From assembly GCA_001828855.1 (NCBI GenBank), contig MHZT01000042.1, positions 1-35,221 of the forward strand: 35,221 nt of DNA, given 5' to 3'. How positions within the stretch are numbered: the first letter of the stretch is position 1; every line of letters begins with the position of its first letter. A program made the position numbers and the translations under genes. The notes under the pieces are model-generated. The model did no database searches. It was not told the origin of the DNA and was given only the letters and a program-made list of their open reading frames with translations. Positions 26,886 to 35,221 of this stretch are shown one piece after another. This DNA is from Rhodobacterales bacterium RIFCSPHIGHO2_02_FULL_62_130. GTDB lineage: Bacteria > Pseudomonadota > Alphaproteobacteria > Rhodobacterales > Rhodobacteraceae.

Positions 26886-27962
26886 ATGGCACAGATCACG
26901 CTTTCAAAACTCGCCCATTCCTACGCCGCCAACCCGAATGCCGAGTCGGATTATGCGCTGAAGGAAATGGATCACGTCTGGCAAGACGGTGGGGCCTATG
27001 CTCTGCTGGGGTCGTCGGGCTGTGGCAAGACCACGCTTTTGAACATCATCTCTGGCCTTGTGCGGCCAAGCCATGGGCGGGTGCTGTTTGGCGATCTGGA
27101 CGTGACCGATCAGGAAACCGCAGCGCGCAACATCGCGCAGGTGTTTCAGTTTCCGGTGGTCTATGACACGATGACGGTGCGCGAAAACCTGTCCTTCCCG
27201 TTGCGGAACCGCGGCATGGATGCGGCCTATATCGCGGGGCGGGTCAACCAGATCGCCCAGATGATCGGGATGGAAGACATTCTGAACCGCAAAGCGCGCG
27301 GGTTGACCGCCGACGCCAAGCAAAAGATCAGCCTTGGCCGCGGCATGGTGCGCGAGGATGTCAACGCGATCCTGTTTGACGAACCCCTGACCGTGATCGA
27401 CCCCCATATGAAATGGGAATTGCGGACACAGTTGAAGCAACTGCACCGCCAGTTCGGCCATACGATGATCTATGTGACGCATGACCAGACCGAGGCGCTG
27501 ACTTTTGCCGACAAGGTTGTGGTCATGTATGACGGCCGCGTCGTGCAGATGGGTACGCCAGAGGAATTGTTCGAAACCCCGGCCCATACCTTTGTAGGCT
27601 ATTTTATCGGCTCGCCTGGGATGAACCTGCTTGATGCCACCGTGTCGGGAACCATCGCGCATCTGCAAGGGGCCGAGATTGCCTTGGGGGCGGGCTATGG
27701 CCCACTGAAGGGCCGCACCCAGATCGGCATCCGACCCGAATACTGCAGCCTGACCGATGGGGCTGGCCTGCCCATCACCATCCGCCGGGTCGAGGATGTG
27801 GGCCGTCACCGTATCGTCCGTGCCGATCTGTTCGGCCAACCCTTCAACATCATCGCCGCCGAAGGCGCAGGTATAAGCCCTGAAATGACCCGTGTTGCCT
27901 TTGCGCCGGGCAAGATCAGTGTCTACGCCGATGACTGGCGCGTTGCAGGAGGTGCCGTCTGA
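26886..27962 (+). CDS. glpT: Glycerol ABC transporter ATP-binding subunit GlpT
   Basis: A 358-aa partner of GlpS. Walker A GSSGCGKTT (42-50) and Walker B ILFDEPL are normal and the H-switch H199 (YVTHDQTEA) is present. The signature motif, however, is LTADAKQK (140-147) instead of LSGGQxQR, and the D-loop reads TVIDP. It begins three bases after glpS ends and its stop overlaps the glpP start (ATGA). This is the alphaproteobacterial glycerol importer gene, not the unrelated enterobacterial GlpT antiporter. Confidence 0.92.
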   Translation: MAQITLSKLAHSYAANPNAESDYALKEMDHVWQDGGAYALLGSSGCGKTTLLNIISGLVRPSHGRVLFGDLDVTDQETAARNIAQVFQFPVVYDTMTVRENLSFPLRNRGMDAAYIAGRVNQIAQMIGMEDILNRKARGLTADAKQKISLGRGMVREDVNAILFDEPLTVIDPHMKWELRTQLKQLHRQFGHTMIYVTHDQTEALTFADKVVVMYDGRVVQMGTPEELFETPAHTFVGYFIGSPGMNLLDATVSGTIAHLQGAEIALGAGYGPLKGRTQIGIRPEYCSLTDGAGLPITIRRVEDVGRHRIVRADLFGQPFNIIAAEGAGISPEMTRVAFAPGKISVYADDWRVAGGAV

Positions 27963-28834
27963 TGGAAAAGACCCAGAACAACAGGGCATGGTTTCTTGTA
28001 CTGCCGGTCCTCGTGATCGTGGCCTTTTCCGCTGTGATCCCGCTGATGACCGTCGTGAACTATTCGGTAAACGACACCTTCGGCGAGAATGAATTCTTCT
28101 GGAACGGCCTTGGCTGGTTTGAAGAAATGATCACCTCGGACCGCATGCATGACGCGCTTGGCCGTCAGGTGCTGTTTTCCGCCATCATTCTGGCGATCGA
28201 GGTACCCTTGGGTATCTTCATTGCGCTCAACATGCCGAAAAAAGGCTTCTGGGCCAGCTTTGGTCTTGTGCTGATGGCGCTGCCATTGCTGATCCCATTC
28301 AATGTGGTTGGCACGATCTGGCAGATCTTTGGCCGGGTGGACATTGGTCTTTTAGGCCACGCTTTGGCGGCCATCGGGATTGATTACAACTACACCAACG
28401 ATCCTTTGGATGCTTGGATTACCATCATTGTCATGGATGTCTGGCACTGGACGTCACTTGTCGCTCTTTTGTGCTATGCTGGCCTGCAGTCCATCCCGCA
28501 GGCCTATTACCAAGCCGCCCGCATTGACCAAGCCAGCCGGTGGAGCGTGTTCCGCTTTATCGAACTTCCCAAGATGGCTGGCGTGCTGCTGATTGCTGTG
28601 TTGTTGCGGTTCATGGACAGTTTCATGATCTATACCGAGCCTTTCGTCGTCACCGGCGGAGGCCCTGGAAACTCGACCACGTTCCTCTCCATCGATCTTG
28701 TGAAAATGGCCGTCGGCCAGTTCGACCTTGGCCCTGCCGCCGCCTTTTCGATCATGTACTTCCTAGTGATCCTTCTAGTGTCATGGGCCTTTTACACCGT
28801 CATGACCGCCCTTGAAAAAGTGGAGACGAAATGA
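27962..28834 (+). CDS. glpP: Glycerol ABC transporter permease GlpP
   Basis: A 290-aa inner-membrane protein with about six hydrophobic spans; with GlpQ it forms the channel. The first span follows a short charged N-terminus. The EAA-loop that contacts the ATPase is visible near residue 183 (QAARIDQASRWSVFRFIELP). AGGAGG precedes the start, which overlaps the glpT stop. A truncated paralogue lies at 34708. Confidence 0.93.
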   Translation: MEKTQNNRAWFLVLPVLVIVAFSAVIPLMTVVNYSVNDTFGENEFFWNGLGWFEEMITSDRMHDALGRQVLFSAIILAIEVPLGIFIALNMPKKGFWASFGLVLMALPLLIPFNVVGTIWQIFGRVDIGLLGHALAAIGIDYNYTNDPLDAWITIIVMDVWHWTSLVALLCYAGLQSIPQAYYQAARIDQASRWSVFRFIELPKMAGVLLIAVLLRFMDSFMIYTEPFVVTGGGPGNSTTFLSIDLVKMAVGQFDLGPAAAFSIMYFLVILLVSWAFYTVMTALEKVETK

Positions 28835-29637
28835 TGCGTATCCGGTCCTCTGCCATCGTCATGACGCTGTACCTCTTGTTCCTGATGATCCCGATCTATT
28901 GGCTGGTCAACATGAGCCTGAAGACCAACTCAGAAATCACCTCGACCTTTACCCTGTTTCCCGACAACCTGACCTTTGCCAACTATGTCACCATCCTGAC
29001 TGACCCGTCATGGTATATGGGCTATGTCAATTCTCTGATCTATGTGGTGATGAATACGGTGATTTCGATCACCGTTGCATTGCCTGCCGCCTATGCCTTT
29101 TCGCGCTACAGCTTCATGGGCGACAAGCATCTTTTCTTCTGGCTTCTGACCAACCGGATGTCGCCGCCCGCGGTCTTTGCCTTGCCGTTCTTTCAGCTTT
29201 ATTCGTCAGTTGGGTTGTTTGACACGCATATCGCAGTAGCCTTGGCGCATTGCCTGTTCAACGTGCCGCTGGCGGTCTGGATCTTGGAGGGCTTCATGCG
29301 CGGCGTGCCCAAGGAAATAGACGAGACAGCCTATATCGATGGCTATTCCTTTGGCCGCTTCTTCACCCGCATCTTCATGCCGCTGATCGCATCGGGCATC
29401 GGTGTGGCTGCGTTTTTCTGCTTCATGTTCTCATGGGTTGAACTGCTGCTGTCGCGCACGCTGACAAGCGTCTACGCGAAATCCATCGCCTCGACCATGA
29501 CCCGCACGGTGTCTGCCAGCGGGATGGACTGGGGGGTTCTGGCCGCCGCAGGTGTCCTGACCATCATCCCCGGCGCCTTGGTAATCTACTTTGTCCGCAA
29601 CTACATAGCCAAGGGCTTTGCCCTAGGGAGGGTGTGA
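28831..29637 (+). CDS. glpQ: Glycerol ABC transporter permease GlpQ
   Basis: The 268-aa second permease subunit with about six transmembrane segments. The EAA-loop lies near residue 164 (DETAYIDGYSFGRFFTRIF). The start overlaps the glpP stop, with ATG at 28831 and another at 28834. The name follows the rhizobial glpSTPQUV operon; it is not the glycerophosphodiesterase GlpQ of enterobacteria. Confidence 0.93.
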   Translation: MMRIRSSAIVMTLYLLFLMIPIYWLVNMSLKTNSEITSTFTLFPDNLTFANYVTILTDPSWYMGYVNSLIYVVMNTVISITVALPAAYAFSRYSFMGDKHLFFWLLTNRMSPPAVFALPFFQLYSSVGLFDTHIAVALAHCLFNVPLAVWILEGFMRGVPKEIDETAYIDGYSFGRFFTRIFMPLIASGIGVAAFFCFMFSWVELLLSRTLTSVYAKSIASTMTRTVSASGMDWGVLAAAGVLTIIPGALVIYFVRNYIAKGFALGRV

Positions 29638-30038
29638 TGACTACATCGCGCTGGAACGGCATTTACGTGGGCACCCTTGCCCTGATGGCCACCATCCTTG
29701 GTTTTCTAGTCTGGTCAGTGCCGCGTAACGAAGAGGGGATGGCGTGGTTTGACCCGATGATCCCCGGGGGCTGGATGGCGTGGACCTTTCCTGTCGCGCT
29801 GTTCTTCTTCATCATCGCCTGCCTGCTGATCCTCTTCACCCTGCTGGCGATCCGCTTTCCCGAAACACCCCGTCGTGGCGTGCTGCGCATTGAAACCACG
29901 CGCGGCGACCGGTTGTTCATCACACTCTTGGGCTCGGCCTTCATCAATTTGGGCTGGCTCTTTTTCTTCGGTGCGCCACTGACTTGGCCGCTGATCCTAT
30001 GCCTGCTTTATGCGGCAGCGGTGTTTCGCTGGGTGTAA
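29637..30038 (+). CDS. glpU: Small membrane protein of the glycerol transporter operon (GlpU, DUF2160-type)
   Basis: A 133-aa protein starting at the ATG that overlaps the glpQ stop (TGATG) with GGGAGGG upstream. It has about four hydrophobic segments (IYVGTLALMATILGFLVW; FPVALFFFIIACLLILFTLL; two near the C-terminus). It is found in this position in alphaproteobacterial glycerol ABC operons; its exact role is unknown. Confidence 0.82.
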   Translation: MTTSRWNGIYVGTLALMATILGFLVWSVPRNEEGMAWFDPMIPGGWMAWTFPVALFFFIIACLLILFTLLAIRFPETPRRGVLRIETTRGDRLFITLLGSAFINLGWLFFFGAPLTWPLILCLLYAAAVFRWV

Positions 30039-30129
30039 GGGGGAAAAGACGCCGAAGGGCAGGGATTGCACCCCCGTCCTCCGGCTGAACTGCAAAGAAC
30101 GGACGTCTCACAATCTGGGAGGATACATA

Positions 30130-31854
30130 ATGAGACTAAGGAAAACCGCAACCGCCATGGCGCTTGTGCTGATGGCCAGCGGTCTGCCCGCCTGGGCAGA
30201 TATCGAGGCGGCGAAAGCCTTCCTTGATTCGGAAATCGGTGATTTGTCCACGCTAGATCGCGCAGGCCAAGAAGCCGAACTGCAATGGTTCATCGATGCC
30301 GCCAAACCCTATGCCGGCATGGAAATCAAAGTGGTGTCGGAAACCATCGGCACCCATGAATACGAATCCAAAGTCCTCGCTCCGGCGTTCGAGGCCATCA
30401 CTGGCATCAAGGTCACCCATGACCTGATCGGCGAAGGCGACGTTGTCGAAAAGCTGCAAACGCAAATGCAGTCGGGCGAAAACATCTATGACGCCTACAT
30501 CAACGACAGCGACCTGATCGGCACCCACTGGCGCTATCAACTGGCCCGCAACCTGACCGACTGGATGGCTGGCGAAGGTGCTGCGGTGACGAACCCAGGC
30601 TTGGACATTGCCGACTTCATCGGCACGTCCTTCACGACCGGTCCGGATGGCAAGCTCTATCAGCTGCCCGACCAGCAGTTCGCCAACCTTTACTGGTTCC
30701 GTTATGACTGGTTCAACGATCAGAAAACCAAGGACGATTTCAAGGCCAAGTATGGCTATGACCTTGGCGTTCCGGTGAACTGGTCGGCCTACGAAGACAT
30801 CGCTGAATTCTTCACGGGTCGCGATATGTCTTACATGGGCGGGCCGGCAACCGGCGTCTATGGCAACATGGACTACGGCAAGAAGGACCCCTCGCTTGGC
30901 TGGCGTTACACCGACGCGTGGATGTCGATGGCCGGTATGGGCGACGTGGGCGAACCGAACGGCCTGCCGGTTGACGAATGGGGCATCCGCGTCAACGAAA
31001 AGTCGCAGCCCGTCGGGTCTTGCGTGGCGCGCGGTGGTTCGACCAACGACGCAGCAGCCGTTTACGCTGTGACCAAGGCTATCGAATGGCTGCAAAAGTA
31101 CTCGCCGCCTGAAGCGGCCGGTATGACCTTTGGTGAAGCTGGCCCGGTTCCTGCTCAGGGCGCGATTGCCCAGCAGATGTTCTGGTACACCGCCTTTACC
31201 GCAGCCTCGGTCGAGCCGGGCACGCCCGTGATGAATGAGGACGGCACGCCCAAGTGGCGCATGGCCCCCTCGCCGCACGGCGCTTACTGGACCGAAGGCC
31301 AGAAGATCGGCTACCAGGACGCCGGTTCCTGGACCCTGATGAAGTCGACCCCGGTCGACCGCGCTCAGGCGGCTTGGCTTTATGCCCAGTTCGTCACCTC
31401 GAAGACCGTGGACGTGAAGAAGGCCCACGTCGGCCTGACCTTCATCCGCGAAAGCACGATCCAGCACGAATCGTTCACCGAACGCGCACCAAAGCTTGGC
31501 GGCCTGATCGAATTCTATCGCTCGCCCGCCCGCGTTCAGTGGTCGCCTACCGGCACCAACGTTCCTGACTACCCCAAGCTGGCACAGCTGTGGTGGCAGA
31601 ACATTGGCGACGCCATGTCGGGCGCCAAGACCCCGCAAGAGGCGCTGGATGCGCTTTGCGCGGAGCAGGAAAAGGTCCTGATCCGTCTGGAGAAATCCGG
31701 CGCACAGGGCGAACTTGGCCCGGTCATGAACGAAGAGCAGGACGCGCAGGTCTGGCTTGATGCCCCCGGCGCACCGGTGGCGAAACTGGAAAACGAAAAG
31801 CCCATGGGCGAAACGGTTTCCTATGACGAGCTGATCAAGTCCTGGCAGAACTAA
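30130..31854 (+). CDS. glpV: Glycerol ABC transporter periplasmic binding protein GlpV
   Basis: The ATG at 30130 is preceded by GGGAGG; an open frame further upstream lacks a signal peptide. A Sec signal peptide is clear: MRLRK, a hydrophobic core, and cleavage after A23 (PAWA|D). The 574-aa length is large for a binding protein but normal for this glycerol-specific group (extracellular solute-binding family 1). It delivers substrate to GlpP/GlpQ. A 91-base gap before it allows separate translation, and a terminator follows 10 bases after its stop. Confidence 0.93.
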   Translation: MRLRKTATAMALVLMASGLPAWADIEAAKAFLDSEIGDLSTLDRAGQEAELQWFIDAAKPYAGMEIKVVSETIGTHEYESKVLAPAFEAITGIKVTHDLIGEGDVVEKLQTQMQSGENIYDAYINDSDLIGTHWRYQLARNLTDWMAGEGAAVTNPGLDIADFIGTSFTTGPDGKLYQLPDQQFANLYWFRYDWFNDQKTKDDFKAKYGYDLGVPVNWSAYEDIAEFFTGRDMSYMGGPATGVYGNMDYGKKDPSLGWRYTDAWMSMAGMGDVGEPNGLPVDEWGIRVNEKSQPVGSCVARGGSTNDAAAVYAVTKAIEWLQKYSPPEAAGMTFGEAGPVPAQGAIAQQMFWYTAFTAASVEPGTPVMNEDGTPKWRMAPSPHGAYWTEGQKIGYQDAGSWTLMKSTPVDRAQAAWLYAQFVTSKTVDVKKAHVGLTFIRESTIQHESFTERAPKLGGLIEFYRSPARVQWSPTGTNVPDYPKLAQLWWQNIGDAMSGAKTPQEALDALCAEQEKVLIRLEKSGAQGELGPVMNEEQDAQVWLDAPGAPVAKLENEKPMGETVSYDELIKSWQN

Positions 31855-31863
31855 GCAACAATG

Positions 31864-31894
31864 GGGGCGGCATCCAATGGGTGCCGCCCCTTTT
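31864..31894 (+). terminator. Rho-independent terminator after glpV
   Basis: GGGGCGGCA (31864-31872) pairs perfectly with TGCCGCCCC (31882-31890), followed by TTTT. It separates the glpD-glpV transcript from glpK. The 168 bases after it are AT-rich (TTAAAATGGAAACATTAA...) and probably hold the glpK promoter; no clear boxes are seen. Confidence 0.85.
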
Positions 31895-32062
31895 CCTTGC
31901 CCCTTCCGTGGCGCGCCTTGCGTGCCAGAAGGGTAGGGAACGTGGCGTGTTCACGGCGCGAAGTGTAAACAAGTGGTTAAAATGGAAACATTAAGCCATT
32001 GAAAAACAACAACTCTAAAAATTTCCCAACGTGGGACATCGCAAAGACGGACCAACGCTTCC

Positions 32063-33547
32063 ATGACCCATATTCTGGCCATTGATCAGGGCACCACCTC
32101 ATCCCGCTCCATTCTGTTTGATGGCAACCTGCGGGTCGTGGCCACGGCGCAAGAGGAATTTCCCCAGCACTACCCCGCCTCGGGCTGGGTTGAACATGAC
32201 CCGTCTGACCTGTGGTCCACCGCCGCCGGAACCGCCCGCGCTGTGATCGAAAAAGCCGGGATCAACGCCACCAATATCACCGCCATCGGCATTACCAACC
32301 AGCGCGAAACCACGCTGATCTGGGACCGCAAAACGGGCGAGCCAATTCACAACGCCATCGTTTGGCAAGACCGCCGCACCGCCGACACCTGTGCCGCCTT
32401 GAAGGCTGCCGGGCACGAGCCGATGATCACCGCCCGCACCGGGCTGCTGCTGGACCCCTATTTCTCGGGCACCAAGATCAAATGGCTGCTCGACCATGTC
32501 CCCGGCGCAAGGCAGCGGGCCGAGGCCGGCGAACTGGCTTTCGGAACGGTTGACACCTTCCTGATCTGGAAGCTGACCGGCGGGCGTGTTCACGCGACCG
32601 ACGCCACCAACGCCGCCCGCACCCTGATTTACAACATTGCCAAAGGCGAATGGGACGCCGAGATTTGCGGCCTTCTGGACATCCCGATGTCCATGCTGCC
32701 CGAGGTCAAGGACTGCGCCGCCGATTTTGGCACCACCCGCGCCGACCTTTTCGGTCGCGAAATCCCGATTCTTGGCGCCGCCGGTGACCAGCAGGCGGCG
32801 ACCATAGGTCAGGCCTGTTTTCAGCCCGGCATGGTGAAATCGACCTACGGCACCGGCTGCTTTGCGCTGTTGAACACCGGGGCCGACATGGTGCCCTCGA
32901 CCAACCGTCTGCTGACCACCATCGCCTACCGTTTGAACGGCCAAACCACCTATGCGCTGGAAGGGTCGATCTTTATCGCCGGGGCCGTGGTGCAATGGTT
33001 ACGCGACGGGTTAAAGATCATCCGTGAGGCGCGCGAAACCCAACCGCTTGCCGATGCCGCCGACCCCACGCAGGATGTCGTGCTGGTTCCGGCCTTTACT
33101 GGTCTTGGTGCGCCCTATTGGCGGCCCGATTGCCGCGGCGCGGTCTATGGGCTGACCCGCAATTCCGGCCCGGCTGAACTGGCCCGCGCCGCACTGGAAA
33201 GCGTGGGCTACCAGACCCGCGACCTGCTAGAGGCGATGCGGTCAGATTGGGGGGCCGCCGCCGATGGCATCCTGCGCGTCGATGGCGGGATGACGGCGTC
33301 GGATTGGGCGATGCAGTTTCTGTCCGATATCTTGGGCGCGCCGGTGGACCGGCCCGTCGTGACCGAAACCACCGCCCTAGGCGCGGCCTATCTTGCGGGG
33401 CTGCAAGCGGGCATCTACCCGCAGCCTGACGAGTTTCAGAAAAGCTGGGCGCTGGAGCGGCGTTTTACGCCCGCAATGGACCCCGCCACACGCGATGCAA
33501 AATACGCCCGCTGGGGCCGCGCCGTTGCCGCAACCATGGCCGTGTGA
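32063..33547 (+). CDS. glpK: Glycerol kinase
   Basis: Phosphorylates imported glycerol to glycerol-3-phosphate, the substrate of GlpD and likely inducer of GlpR. 494 aa, usual length. FGGY-family motifs: DQGTTSSRS (8-16, phosphate 1 loop), TNQRETT, WQDRR, and GAAGDQQA (238-245, adenosine/phosphate 2 region). The ribosome-binding site is weak. Its stop overlaps the start of the next gene (TGATG). Confidence 0.97.
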   Translation: MTHILAIDQGTTSSRSILFDGNLRVVATAQEEFPQHYPASGWVEHDPSDLWSTAAGTARAVIEKAGINATNITAIGITNQRETTLIWDRKTGEPIHNAIVWQDRRTADTCAALKAAGHEPMITARTGLLLDPYFSGTKIKWLLDHVPGARQRAEAGELAFGTVDTFLIWKLTGGRVHATDATNAARTLIYNIAKGEWDAEICGLLDIPMSMLPEVKDCAADFGTTRADLFGREIPILGAAGDQQAATIGQACFQPGMVKSTYGTGCFALLNTGADMVPSTNRLLTTIAYRLNGQTTYALEGSIFIAGAVVQWLRDGLKIIREARETQPLADAADPTQDVVLVPAFTGLGAPYWRPDCRGAVYGLTRNSGPAELARAALESVGYQTRDLLEAMRSDWGAAADGILRVDGGMTASDWAMQFLSDILGAPVDRPVVTETTALGAAYLAGLQAGIYPQPDEFQKSWALERRFTPAMDPATRDAKYARWGRAVAATMAV

Positions 33548-34692
33548 TGGGATTTTCCATTCAGACGCCAACGCAGATCCTGTTCGGCCGGGGCATGAAG
33601 GACCGGGCGGCGGAGGCCATTGCCGCATTTGGCCCGCGCGGGGTGTTGGTGCACGGCGCAAATCCCGCCCGCGCCGAATGGCTGTTGCAGGCTTTGCGCG
33701 CCAAGGGCTGCACTTTGATGACCCTGCCTTGCGCCGAGGAACCCACCCTGCCGATGCTGGAAGCGGCGCTGGCGACCGCCCGCCCGTTTGCCCCGGATTG
33801 GGTTGTGGCCTTGGGCGGCGGCGCGGTGCTGGACATGGGCAAGGCGCTGGCGGCGCTGATCCCGTCGGCCACGCCCCTAATGGACCATCTGGAGGTCGTC
33901 GGGCGCGGCTTGCCGCTGTCCACCGCACCCCTGCCGCTCATCGCCTTGCCCACCACCGCCGGAACCGGGGCCGAGGTGACCAAGAACGCCGTGATCGGCC
34001 TGCCCGACCATCGCCGCAAGGTCAGCCTGCGCGATGACCGTATGCTGGCGCGGCTGGCCATCGTCGACCCGGCTTTGACGGATCACTGCCCGTGGAAGGT
34101 CACGCTTGCCTCGGGGCTGGATGCCGTGGTGCAGGTGATCGAGCCTTACCTGTCCGCCCGCGCCAATGACTTTACCGACGCGCTTGCCCGCCCCGCCATC
34201 GCGCGCGGCCTGACCGCCTTGCACCGCCTGTCGCAGGGCGAAGACGCCACCGCCCGCGATGAACTAGCATGGGTCAGCCTGTGCGGCGGCCTTGCGCTGG
34301 CCAATGCCGGGCTTGGGGCGGTGCATGGGTTGGCCGGACCGATTGGCGGCATGTGTCCCGCGCCGCATGGTGCCGTCTGCGCCGTGCTGCTCGGGCCGGT
34401 TCTGCAGATGAACCGCAACCGTGCGGATCAAAACGCCCAGGCCGCCCAACGCTTGGCCGAGGTTTGTACCCTGATTGCACAGGTGCTTGGCGGCATCGCT
34501 GAAACTGCGCCCCAGACCACCGCAGATTGGGTCCGCCGCGCCGGGCTTGAGGGTCTGAGCGTGCAAGGGCTTGCGCCTTCCGATCATGCGGACGTGGCCG
34601 AAGCAGCGCTGCAATCTTCATCGATGAAATCAAATCCGGTGCCTTTGACACATGCAGACCTGATGTGGATCCTGTCGCAGGCCGCCCCATGA
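33547..34692 (+). CDS. Iron-containing (group III) alcohol dehydrogenase
   Basis: 381 aa, ATG at 33547 overlapping the glpK stop. NAD-binding GGGAVLD (90-96) and ALPTTAGTGAEVTKNAV are typical of Fe-ADH / maleylacetate reductase-like enzymes. Metal ligands by alignment to the family are D192, Q196, H260 and H274; the second ligand is normally His, so Q196 is a substitution. By context it may oxidise glycerol or a related polyol or alcohol, but substrate cannot be read from the sequence. Confidence 0.88.
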   Translation: MGFSIQTPTQILFGRGMKDRAAEAIAAFGPRGVLVHGANPARAEWLLQALRAKGCTLMTLPCAEEPTLPMLEAALATARPFAPDWVVALGGGAVLDMGKALAALIPSATPLMDHLEVVGRGLPLSTAPLPLIALPTTAGTGAEVTKNAVIGLPDHRRKVSLRDDRMLARLAIVDPALTDHCPWKVTLASGLDAVVQVIEPYLSARANDFTDALARPAIARGLTALHRLSQGEDATARDELAWVSLCGGLALANAGLGAVHGLAGPIGGMCPAPHGAVCAVLLGPVLQMNRNRADQNAQAAQRLAEVCTLIAQVLGGIAETAPQTTADWVRRAGLEGLSVQGLAPSDHADVAEAALQSSSMKSNPVPLTHADLMWILSQAAP

Positions 34693-34707
34693 CCAAACGG
34701 GGGGACG

Positions 34708-35151
34708 ATGGATCGTTGGCCCGATAACCGCGCGTGGTTCCTGCTGTTGCCCGCCCTTTGCCTGCTTGCGCTGGTCGGGGGATTGCCGTTGCTGGCGGTC
34801 GTCAACTATGGGCTGCACGACATTTTTACGCTGGACCAACTGCATTGGGTCGGCTTGCAATGGTTTGAGGATATCCTGCACAGTGACCGCTTCTGGGCCT
34901 CGCTTGGGCGCAGCCTGTTGTTTTCGGCGCTGGCCTTGGGCGTGCAGATCCCTTTGGGCATTCTGGTAGCCAAACTCCTGTTGTCACTTGGCCGCCGCGC
35001 GGTTTGGGGGCTGGTGCTGTGCGCGCTGCCGCTGGTGGTGCCGTGGAACATGATCCCGATGCTGTGGCTGGGCATGATCCAGCCGCAGACCGGGCTGTTC
35101 GGCTTTGTCGCGGCTTGGGGGTTTGATGGCTTTGTTGCGCAAATCCCCTGA
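34708..35151 (+). pseudogene. Truncated second GlpP-like ABC permease
   Basis: ATG at 34708 with GGGGGA upstream, 15 bases after the dehydrogenase. The first ~140 residues align well with GlpP (both begin with NRAWFL.LP, then VNY, GW/LQWFE.., LFSA, PLGI). The match ends at codon ...GFD, exactly where an IS-like end begins (35128), and a stop follows at 35151. The EAA-loop and later membrane spans are missing. It marks the start of a second sugar/polyol ABC operon, now broken. Confidence 0.85.
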
Positions 35152-35221
35152 AGGTCGGAGTGCCCCTTCCCTTGGACAGACCTATCCTGCGCGTTGCGTA
35201 ACGGGTGTTCCGAGTGCGGTG
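35128..35221. mobile_element. Probable end of an IS5-family (IS903-like) element
   Basis: GGCTTTGTTGCGCAAATC at 35128-35145 closely resembles the 18-bp terminal repeat of IS903-group IS5 elements (GGCTTTGTTGAATAAATC). It begins exactly where the permease homology ends. The remaining bases are non-coding in the + frames. Transposase and the other end lie outside the window, so identity is unconfirmed. Confidence 0.6.

Noticed and set aside
30253-31638. 461-codon open frame on the - strand
   Set aside because: Antisense to glpV, which has a signal peptide, a ribosome-binding site and family similarity.
1-35221. CRISPR array, tRNA or rRNA genes
   Set aside because: I saw no regularly spaced repeats and no tRNA or rRNA signature; a covariance-model scan would be needed to exclude small RNAs.

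Overview
The window looks like alphaproteobacterial DNA, most likely from the Rhodobacter/Paracoccus group (Rhodobacterales). The evidence is high GC, dense ATGA/TGATG-coupled operons, a GlpSTPQUV-type glycerol ABC importer (the alphaproteobacterial route for glycerol), and IS3-, IS66-, IS256- and IS5-type remnants. A MobF relaxase gene in the middle suggests a plasmid, chromid or integrated conjugative element. No lineage marker (rRNA, ribosomal protein) is present, so the taxonomy is an inference.

Layout. (1) Bases 1-432 hold scrap from at least two insertion sequences: an IS66-type TnpA N-terminus, then an IS256-type transposase N-terminus. (2) Bases 433-17999, all on the minus strand and read right to left, form one compact operon that looks like an anti-phage defence island. 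It contains a 127-aa unknown protein, a large protein that I place in the YjiT / STY4851-ECs_5259 group (probably DruH-like), a 2007-aa DUF1998-type DEAH helicase (DruE-like), a 1897-aa P-loop ATPase, and a 337-aa protein with a C-terminal HEPN-like RN-x3-H motif. A complete IS3-family element (13486-14821) is inserted in the DruH-like gene. Removing the IS and one copy of a 4-bp target duplication restores a single open frame of about 1021 codons. (3) Bases 18000-19175 have no convincing gene, but hold the operon's leader repeats, a 14-bp direct repeat and a small inverted repeat next to the relaxase; this is where an oriT could lie. (4) Bases 19176-22722 encode a small unknown protein overlapping a 1096-aa MobF-type relaxase-helicase. 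(5) Bases 22723-23137 are an anonymous junction. (6) Bases 23138-35151 are a glycerol / glycerol-3-phosphate module: glpR (minus), a divergent control region with DeoR-type half-sites, then glpD-glpS-glpT-glpP-glpQ-glpU-glpV, a terminator, glpK, an iron-type alcohol dehydrogenase, and a second glpP-like permease. The permease is cut at 35128 by what looks like the end of an IS5/IS903-group element running off the window.

How it works together. In the glycerol module, GlpV binds substrate in the periplasm, GlpP/GlpQ form the channel and GlpS/GlpT power it. GlpK phosphorylates glycerol, GlpD oxidises glycerol-3-phosphate, and GlpR represses the set. In the minus-strand operon the helicase and YjiT-like protein resemble the two-gene Druantia type III core. 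The giant ATPase and the HEPN-like protein are tightly coupled additions that I cannot assign to a named system, and they are the most interesting content of the window. As sequenced, the system is probably crippled by the IS3 insertion.
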